Below are positions 55,943 to 64,000 of a stretch of DNA of 64,000 bases, in pieces. This DNA is from Gonium pectorale (taxonomy: Eukaryota > Chlorophyta > Chlorophyceae > Chlamydomonadales > Volvocaceae). The DNA lies in assembly GCA_001584585.1 (NCBI GenBank), contig LSYV01000070.1, positions 73,790-137,789 of the forward strand. The letters run 5' to 3'. Position numbers and translations under genes: made by a program. The notes beneath the pieces are model-generated. The model searched no databases, was not told where the DNA came from, and saw nothing but the letters and a program-made list of their open reading frames with translations. How positions within the stretch are numbered: the first letter of the stretch is position 1; every line of letters begins with the position of its first letter.

Positions 55943-58900
55943 ATGGGCATCGTTGCGCAGGACAAGGGTCTTAAATGCAAAGTGAACATACCTGATACGG
56001 TGCTCTTCCGCTATGGGCAGCTTTCAGCCTGGTGGGCGACCAACAAGGTACACCTTTACTGGGCACCGTTCTACGTCACAGGCTTGCATTTAAATAAGTG
56101 CTGAGTCGATTTTGTGCTTGCAGGAGGGCTACGTTCAGCGGCACGCCAGTCACAACACATCATTGGAAGCCATCCGACGGCGATTCATTCAGGTCGCTGA
56201 CTGCGACGAGGCAAATTACAGCAAATATGTGGCCGTCATGCGGTCAGGTACGGATAGAAACGCTACGCGCGGCGCCTTCCCGTTGAACCCATCCACGGGG
56301 GTTTCCATCGTTCGGTCCTCAATCCAGTTCCCGCCGCGGGGCGCGTCGCTCGCGAAATGACCACCTGATGCTGGGGGACAAACAGTCCGAACGGCGAGGG
56401 CTGGAAAATCCATGCCACAAGCCCTACAAAAGCCACACACACGGACCTAGCGCCCAGTGTCCGCCCACCAAGGCCCCCCGCCCCGTGTTCTCCCCCTCGT
56501 CTGCCAGTGGACGGCACGCCGCAGCTGCTGCGTCAGCAGGCCTTCAACCAGCTCACGGAGCTGCTGTCGGACCGGCTGGAGGCGGGCAACAGCTCGGCGG
56601 CACCCGAGGTGGAGACCCCGCAGGTGCTCCAGGCGTTTATCCAGGTAAGGCTGCATGTGGAGTGGGGTTCCTCGGGTGGCTTCCTAGCGGGGTCCGCGAA
56701 GACGGCCTCAACCGGCTGGTGTTGGCAATGTTGCCAGTAGCTGTCCAGAGGCGGCGAGGGATCTTGCCGGGCAATGCGGCACTGCGAGTCATGCCTGGCG
56801 TTCGGGTACCGATATCACCCTCCACTGTCCCTGCCCATGCGGCCATGGCCCTCCCCTCCCTCCCCGCAGCCCCACAACGACCTGCGGTACGTAACCACCT
56901 ACGTGGGCGGCGGGGCCAACAACGTAACCTGCCACACCTTCCAGCGGAAGTACAGCCGCCGCTACGTCGCCGCCGGCTCGCCGCTGCCGCCCGGCGCCGC
57001 CGACGCCTTCGCCAGCGACTCGTCCTTTGCCTACGGCGCCAGCGCGGCGGCGGCCGACGAGACGCCGGACCCCATAACGGGTCAGGGCGCCGTCGACCCG
57101 AGCCTGAAGATGGAGTTTCGCAAGCTGACCAGCTCCATTGTTAAGTACATCGAGAAGGCGCATAAGCTGACGCTGGCGGGGATCGTGCTCGAGTGGATCC
57201 GGGATTCGTACGGCAAGATCTACCTGCTGTCCGTGCTCCGCACGGAATGGGCGAGCAACGCCAGCGGCAACGGCGGCGGCAGCCTCGCCTCCGCCAACCT
57301 CACGGAGGAGCCCCAGGAGCTGGAGGAGGTGCCGCCGCCGCCGTCGTCACTGGCCGCCGACGGCCCGTCGCCGCCGCCGCCACCTCCGTCGCTGCCCTCA
57401 GATTTCGGCGGGGCCGCCGGCGGCGATCCCGGGCCGCCAACGGCCTGGGGGGCGCCGTCCGCCAACTCGGCCGGCGTATATGCCCCGCCGCCTCCGGGCG
57501 TGTCCCTGCCGCCGCCCAACCGCACGGGCCTGCTGCCGCTGCCCACCAGCCGCCCGCAGTCGGCCTACTCGCAGGGGGTTCCCGCGGGTGCGGGGGGCAG
57601 TGCCGGCACCGTCGGGGAGATGCTCCGGCCCGCGGGCGTGGCCGGAGTGGGCGCGGGCAGCACCGTCTCCCACCTGGCTTCCTTCCCAGGCGGCGGCCGC
57701 GCGTCGGGCATGTCAGTCGTCGTCAACAACACCTGGCCCTCGCACCAGCACGAGGCTCAGCTCGGCTCCCCCTCCGCTACCGGCCGCGGCGGCCCAACGT
57801 CGCCGTCGAGCGGCGGCGCCGGTGGCTCGGCCTTCCAGCGCCAGCTGTCCGGCAGCGCCTCGCAGCTGGGGGCCCATGGGCAATCCCTCTCGTCCAGCGG
57901 CGGGCCGATCCACACCACCCACTCGATGCATCACACGCACTCTGCAGGCGCCGGCCACAGCCACAGCGGCCGCATACAGTCGGCGCGCTCGGCGCTCGGC
58001 AACTCGCTCATGGCTGAGCGCGCCGCCAGTGGCCGACCCGTGCGGCCGGGCACCGCGCCCGTGGCGTTCGGCCGTAACGCCAACACCTCGCCGCTGCGCA
58101 ACTCGGCCCTCAACCCCGCGCCAGTGCCCGGCGTCATCCCGTCGACCGGGTACATGGACCGGACCAACTCCTCGCCCGGCGCCGCCATCTTGGCGGCGGC
58201 CGTCGCCGCCGCCACGTCGGGCGCCGGCGGCGCCGCGCGGTCGCGGCCCGCCACGGCGACGCCGAGCAGCAGCGGCGGCGGCACTGGCCATGTGAACACG
58301 GGCAGTCGCGGCGCGCCGCTGATGATGCAGCAGCTGGCTCGGGAGCTGGAGGGGGCGCGGGATCAGCTGCTGGCTCAGAACCAGCTGGCGGAGGCCAGCG
58401 CGGCCAAGGTGCGCCGGCTGGGCCGTCGTTGGCGGCAGTGTGTGTAGGGGGGAGTTGGTTATCGCAGGGAACTGGAGGTGGATGCGGCGGGGCGGAACAC
58501 AGCCCTGTGGGACTCGGGAGATCCGTAGCCGCTAGGGGGCTCACGGCGCTCACGACAGCCTCTGCGCGACGCAGCCACCCAGCTAGGGATGTTGGGTACG
58601 GAGGCGTATGAATGTAGGATCGAATGTTTGAAGTTTTGTTGGGGCTCCTCTTGCCAGGGACGAATACGTGAGGCGGCATGCCAATCTCGGTTGATTCGCT
58701 TGAGCGCTGCCGCAGCCCGGCACTCTTCTGTCTCCATGCATCCTGGGACTGCCCCACCTGGGCACCCAGCCACCCTGCCACGGCCTGCTCCCCCACCCCG
58801 CTCCGCCCCCTTGCCGTACCGTACGACAGGTGCGCCAGCTCGAGCGCGAGAAGGAGCTGATGGTGGCGGCCTTCGACCAGCGCGTGGCGGAGCTGAGCAA

Positions 58901-60931
58901 CGCGCTGCTGTCAGCGCAAACGGACCTCCGGAGCACACGAGCGGACGCTGAGGAGCAGCGGCGGGTGAGGCCGCCGTCCCCCGTTCCCACGCCCCAGCAC
59001 GCTTGCTCTGATCGCCCGCGGCATTCCCACGCAACCTCCTTCCGAACACCCCCAACCGTTGCTGATTTTTTCTTCTTCGCCTGGTGGAAAGGATTGCGTT
59101 CCCGCTCAATGCCTAGCCACTTCGGTGGTTTGCGCGCCACATTCTCGCCGCGCTCAACGCCCTGTCGCTGAGCGCCCACTGCCCTTCAACGCCCCGCCCT
59201 GCCCCTCCCTCTCCCCACTCGCTCCCTGCAGCGCGCCACGGAGGCCGAGGCGCGCGTCACAGAGCTGGAGCTGCGCAACCACGCGCTGCAGTCCACGCTG
59301 GACTCGGAGCGGGGCACCGTCATGACGGCGCTGCGCGAGTGCCACGAGCGTGACGTGAGCGTCAAGGAGCGCGCCGAGCAGCTGGAGGCGGAGGTGCTGC
59401 GGCTCACGGAGCGCCTCAAGTGGGTTGGGTTCACGGGCAGGAGGTGCAGCAGCGACCTGCTATGTATGGCGTCAAATCTTTTACGAATCCATGCGTCAAG
59501 GGGGAGCATACTTGCAGTGAGCTGGAGGGCACTGTGAGGTGCGTGGCACTAGTCTGGTGCGTTCACGAAGCCGCGGGCTGGCCGCCTGCTTGCGCTTGTG
59601 CATGGTTTCCCTCCCTCGCGTGGCACATGGCTGGAGAGCAGCACCAACACAGTCACCACCGCACACGCACACGCACACATGACCGCAATCTCCCCCGGCT
59701 TCACCCGTCCCACCCGCAGGGAGGAGACGACCGCGGTGGCGGCCCTCAAGCGACAGCTGCTGCAGTTCTCGGACATTGCGGAGCGCTATGCCACAACGTT
59801 TCGCGACGGCGAGATGGAGCCGGGCATGCAGGAGGTGCTGGACAAGGTGCAGAAGCTGTTTGTGGGGCAGACCAACCCCTTTGGCGAGTCGTATGCGGTG
59901 CAGAAGGTGCTCACGCACTACCACGGCGACCTGCGCGCCGTCTTCCTGTACTATGCGCAGGTAATCTACGGGCGCGTAGCTGCCGGGACAGATGGGAAGG
60001 CAGTGCGGGTGGGGGAGGATGGCACGCGCAGACCGGAATGGACTGCCAGGGATGAGGCCCGTATCTCTATCTGTATCTAAGGCCCGTTGGTGGGTGGGTT
60101 GGCCGGTGCATACCAGCGCAGCGCTGTGACATCAACGCCCTGTTGTATATATGCGCTTATTCGGGGTGGCGTGCGTCGCGACCCGGGCGCGCCGCACGAT
60201 GCAGGCGCTACTTAGCCTTTCCCCTGCGCTTACGCTGCTTCTCCCGGTCCCTCACTCTTCCCCTTCAGCTCGAGAACAACTTCGCCGCGTACTGGCCGCC
60301 GGGCCTGGCCTTCCAGCAGTGGATGTTGTTCTGCAAGGAGACCGAGACCGCGGACGCGCGCGCCAACAGCCGGGTGTCCAACGTGACGGCGCCGCACAAG
60401 ATGCTGCACCCGCGCGACTGCGAAGCTCTCTTCCGCACCTACGCCAAGATTGACCCCAACGCCATCAACACCTCGGCCCCCGTCCTCTCATACGAAGGCT
60501 TCCTGGCCGCCGTAGTCGACGTGTCGTTCCGCGTCAAGCGCTTCGACAACCCGTACCTCTCCGAGGCCGTACGGGAGTACATCCTGTCGTACGTTGCGCG
60601 TGCGAACAAGATGTCGCCGACGGGGCTGCGCCGCGGCCAGGTGCGCGACGCGCTGGAGGGCACCAAGGAGGGCCCCCCGTCGCAGCCGGGCGGACTGGTC
60701 ACGGCGAGCGTGACAGGCGGCAGCGGCGCCGAGAAGCGGAAGAAGAAGGCGACGATCGTGGTGTCGCCCGTGACGCCGGGGCCGCTGGTGCGCACCACGA
60801 CGGGCACCTCGGCGGGCGGCAGCCTGGCGGCCAGCCGGCCGGGCAGCGCCCTGAGCCGGCGCGGCAGCCTGTACTCGGGGCCCATCGAACAGGACCTGAC
60901 GCTGGAGTTGACTTCAAGCATCGGCCGCTAG
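55943..60931 (+). CDS. Coiled-coil protein of 1,043 aa with conserved-looking ends
   Basis: No family recognised. Exons 55943-56047, 56124-56247, 56508-56644, 56870-58408, 58830-58964, 59232-59419, 59720-59960 and 60269-60931 join in phase. The N-terminal 270 residues look globular (NIPDTVLFRYGQLSAWWATN; later KLTSSIVKYIEKAHKLTLAG and VLEWIRDSYGKIYLLSVLR). Residues about 300-600 are a Pro/Gly/Ser/His-rich low-complexity linker in one large exon. About 605-770 is a long heptad coiled coil (QLEREKELMVAAFDQRVAEL). The region about 775-960 looks globular again (ENNFAAYWPPGLAFQQW; CEALFRTYAKIDPN ... SYEGFLAAVVDV) and resembles a degenerate EF-hand-like fold. The tail is Ser/Arg-rich with an RKKKA cluster. 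This architecture suggests a cytoskeletal, basal-body or flagellar component, but that is inference only. Confidence 0.77.
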
Positions 60932-62180
60932 TTGACGAAGCAGACGGATGGCGGAAGGGACACGAAGGCATTGGCATGATTGGACGGAGTGAGGGCTGGG
61001 AACATGAGGGCTCCCCGGCGTTGTGTGAGCAGGAGTATTTGTATCACTGGCGATTCAATCCTTCATTTAGACTGTGGATGTTCCTGGCGAGCCCCCGAGT
61101 TCCTAGGGCAATGCCAGCGGCGCAGTGGAGTTGGGAAGACGAACCCGGCTGCGGGCCGTGCAGCGGCCGTGTGGCTTTGTATCTAGACATAGACGTTGCG
61201 CACGGAAGCACCATGCAGGAAGCCACGCGTGGGCCTGATCATAACAGGGGCAAGTGCGGAGTTTTGATACACACGGGCTGCGTGGCATACATGTGGGCCA
61301 CGTCTATCGGGCCATTCGCCGGCCAGGGCGTGCAGTGATGAGTGTGAGGCGACGGCTTAGAGGCGCCCCGGATAGGAACCGCTCGTACGTAATGCAATAT
61401 CGCACGGTGCATCAGTGCGAGCTTCTGCCGCAGCAGCTGTGGCTTCCACGTGTTTTCGGTGGCAGCTACGCCTCTATTCGCTGCGTGTGGGCGAGCGGCG
61501 TGCATGCGCGCGTTGGCATCGCAGGGGGGGGGCGTAAGCTCTACTCTTACGGTAACGTCGTGCTCATTGCCAGACGTAACCCCAGTGACCATACCAACCG
61601 ACCCTGGTTTGATGGATGTTGCGTAGCGGCTTCCAAATGAGCGTTTGCACTGGGCGCAGGTTTGTAGTAACGTGTCATAGCTAGTATACAGGCAACTTTC
61701 TGACAGTTCTAACAGACAGTCTAACTCGTGATGCGAAGCCCGATCTGTAGCGTTTGGAGGACAACTTCATATGTGTTGCCGGTACTCTGGCGTGCCCAAC
61801 AGGAATGGAACTGGCAAGCCTCGTTGCCTCTCATCAAGTGCACGTACCGTACAGCACACCGTACCTACACACATGCAACCGGGGATGCGGCGGCAAGCTC
61901 TGCGTCCGCTCAGTCACACCCTCCTTACGGTCTCCAACCCTCCAGAACACAAAGGCGCGGACAGAACCCTAAACACAACTGTGGCGCTAAAACCCGTATC
62001 CAAACATCTCTTAGGCAGGCCGCCGTCAGTCGCAACACGGCGGCTGCATACGAGTGTACGGTACTCGTCACCGGCCAACCGCGTACGTCCTCTCATCACC
62101 ACCTTGTACCTGAGCCGAACGGTGGATGGACCATGATCCCGGGCGCCGTCCATACCTCATGCATCCCGGACTCGGCCCTT
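60932..62180. other. Convergent intergenic region
   Basis: These 1.25 kb lie between the convergent coiled-coil and AUH genes. No gene is supported and no TGTAA is visible on either strand. ORFs up to 166 codons occur but have no family resemblance and the composition of untranslated DNA. Confidence 0.4.
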
Positions 62181-63985
62181 TCACTCCCCGGTGTACACGG
62201 GCTTGCGCTTCTCCGCAAAGGCCTTTAGGCCCTCCAGTCGGTCCCTGCTGGGCAGCAGCTGCGCGTACAGCGCCTCCTCCACCGCCAGCCCGCTGTGCAG
62301 GTCCACCTCCAAACCCTTGTTCACGGCAGCCTGCCCAAGCGGGTGCAGCAGCATGCAAAGTTAGTGGGTACGGGCAACGCAGCGAGCGCGAGCGGGAGAA
62401 GCGATACACAGGACGAGAGCGCATTGCGGCAGCAGTGCGAGCATTTTGCAACGACCTGCTAGAGCACGTGATACCCGCGGCTGCCCCGCAGGCCTGCGGC
62501 ATTGCGCGTCTAAGCGGCGCGTGGACAAAGGCACGACAACCCTGCCGCTCCACAAACGCTTGCTCGGTGTGCTCAGACCGTGCGCTTGGTGTGCTCAGGT
62601 ATGCGGGCAAGGGAGTAAGCAGGCAAAGCCCTGTCGTGGCTGAGTGCAGAGCTCCCAAAATGGACCCCGCCGCACCTTTGCCTGCCGCAGCGACAGCGGC
62701 GCGCTCCGCACGATCTGCTCCGCCAGCGACAGCGCGCGCTCGTACACCTGCGAACAGCAATTCCGCAACGGCGACAGGCAGCGATCACTGCGGTACGGTC
62801 ATCATCTCACCACTCCTACCTGCATCACGGGCATCCCATGCAACCCCGGCCCTCCACTGCGCATGGTCACGAGCCACATGGTCAGCGGGCTTTAGCCCCT
62901 GGTGGTCGGGCCTCGTCCCTCATCTCTGTAACCGTTCACATCGAAAAAAAAGACCAGGACACGTACCATCTACTGAATGCCCACTCACATTCCTTGTCTC
63001 GCTCCCCAGCCCCCACCTGGTCGTCTGGCACGACGTAATCTGCCAGCTTCAGCTCCCCGGCCTCCGTGCCCGGTACGCGGCGGCCCGTGAAGATGAGCTC
63101 CTTGGCGCGGCTGGCGCCCACAATGCGGGGCAGGCGCTGGGATGTAGGATGGGGGGGGGGAAAGGCTGTGAGACGCAGCTGCGTAGCAGTGTCGCCCAGG
63201 GGAGGCGCGAGACTTCCGACGGTCCACATCCTGCAATCCCTATGGGGGCTATGCGGTCGACCACCAGCTGTGGCTGGAGTCCCCGCCATCCCCGCTGAAA
63301 CCTCCAACAACTGAGCGGCCTACGCAGCTTAGCAGCAAGGCGAAACCGCGCGCAGTGACCGACGGGAACGAAAGCGACACCCCGCATCGGTCCGTCGCCC
63401 CAGCTGCACGAAAAAAAGCAAAATGGGAAAGCGCCCCTCCCGCCTGCCGTCCGCGCTGCAGACCCCGCTGCTGCGGCCTGCGTGACCTGCCTGCGTGCCG
63501 CCCGCTCCGGGGATGATGCCCAGCTGCGCCTCCGGGAAGGCCATGGCGGCGCCCTGCCCCATGATCCGCATGTCGCAGGCCAGGGCCAGCTCAGCGCCGC
63601 CTCCTAGCGCCAGGCCCTCAACCACCGCAACCGTGGGCATGGGAAGGTCCTGCAGCCAGCGATACAGTTGTGGTGGTGCTGGTGAAGGGGGTGCTAAACT
63701 CTGGATGATGCCGGGAGGGGCTTCAAGAGAAAGGCTTCACAGAGAGGCTGATGAGGTTGGACGCGTATAATTGAACGTCAGCAGCTAAGCAAAGAGCTCT
63801 TCCAGAAGCGATGACAGCTCCCCACATCCGTGGGGCCCTGCAGAGGCGGCGAGTACACAGCTTGTCCCGGCCCGTCCGCTGCTTCCCGCCGCACCTGCAG
63901 CTCGGTGAAGGTCCGCCGGATCCGCGACACAAACTCGGATGCCTCGCTCTGGGTCATGGTAGCACGCTCCTTCAGGTCAGCGCCG
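62181..63985 (-). CDS. AUH: Methylglutaconyl-CoA hydratase (AUH-type enoyl-CoA hydratase), 5' end missing
   Basis: Crotonase-fold enzyme that hydrates 3-methylglutaconyl-CoA in mitochondrial leucine breakdown. Minus-strand exons in the window: 63985-63895, 63649-63491, 63136-63017, 62747-62676 and 62330-62181, giving 196 residues plus the stop; the upstream exons lie beyond the right edge. The first exon starts inside the oxyanion-hole motif (GADLKER). Then come [18 protein letters not shown] and [15 protein letters not shown] with the catalytic acidic residues of the family. Next are [20 protein letters not shown] and the AUH-specific C-terminus [20 protein letters not shown] ... [19 protein letters not shown]. 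This C-terminus aligns best with AUH rather than with generic short-chain enoyl-CoA hydratase. The intron after 63491 uses a GC donor (GCAGGT). All joins keep frame. Confidence 0.9.
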
Positions 63986-64000
63986 CTGCAAAAGACCCCT

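Noticed and set aside
61728..62228. 166-codon plus-strand ORF overlapping the AUH 3' end
   Set aside because: Runs through the AUH last exon on the wrong strand and has no homology.
62126..63298. 390-codon plus-strand ORF
   Set aside because: Antisense to three AUH exons whose minus-strand translation aligns with the family throughout.
1..64000. CRISPR arrays, tRNA/rRNA genes, complete transposons, viral inserts
   Set aside because: No regularly spaced repeats, no cloverleaf or rRNA-like stretches and no transposase, reverse transcriptase or capsid-like ORFs were found on either strand.

Overview
The window is nuclear DNA of a green alga of the volvocine/Chlamydomonas type. The evidence is very GC-rich coding DNA, many short exons separated by roughly 70-800 bp introns, downstream TGTAA motifs in place of AATAAA, Ala/Gly/Ser-rich linkers inside otherwise conserved proteins, and plant-lineage families (CYP51, plant cysteine oxidase, FKBP42/TWD1, Whirly). 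All gene models were assembled by hand from splice sites and reading phase. Every complete model sums to a whole number of codons.

Layout. 1-2283 (-): sterol 14-alpha-demethylase CYP51, 3' end cut by the window edge. 2842-5817 (+): plant cysteine oxidase, divergent from CYP51. 6519-9495 (+): FKBP42/TWISTED DWARF1-like co-chaperone. 10386-13543 (+): type I membrane protein with a PQQ-like beta-propeller ectodomain. 14785-17522 (+): AHA1, activator of HSP90 ATPase. 18669-24938 (+): 13-exon leucine-rich-repeat protein. 26465-26914 (+): small lysine-rich orphan. 28115-44444 (+): a 31-exon gene for one low-complexity protein of about 3,812 residues with a C-terminal coiled coil. 45088-46759 (+): organellar Whirly protein. 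48169-51528 (-): secreted, N-glycosylation-rich and alanine-rich protein. 51582-55462 (+): DHH-family phosphoesterase with a C-terminal PCNA-binding motif, 53 bp from the previous start codon. 55943-60931 (+): coiled-coil protein of 1,043 residues. 62181-63985 (-): 3' part of a methylglutaconyl-CoA hydratase (AUH), 5' end beyond the right edge.

Functional themes. Two HSP90 co-chaperones (FKBP42 and AHA1) lie about 5 kb apart. Two O2-consuming enzymes (CYP51 and the cysteine oxidase) share one 558 bp intergenic region. The most novel object is the giant disordered protein gene, which single-frame ORF searches break into many unrelated pieces. I saw no CRISPR array, rRNA or tRNA gene, or complete transposon; a few short dispersed repeats are listed.
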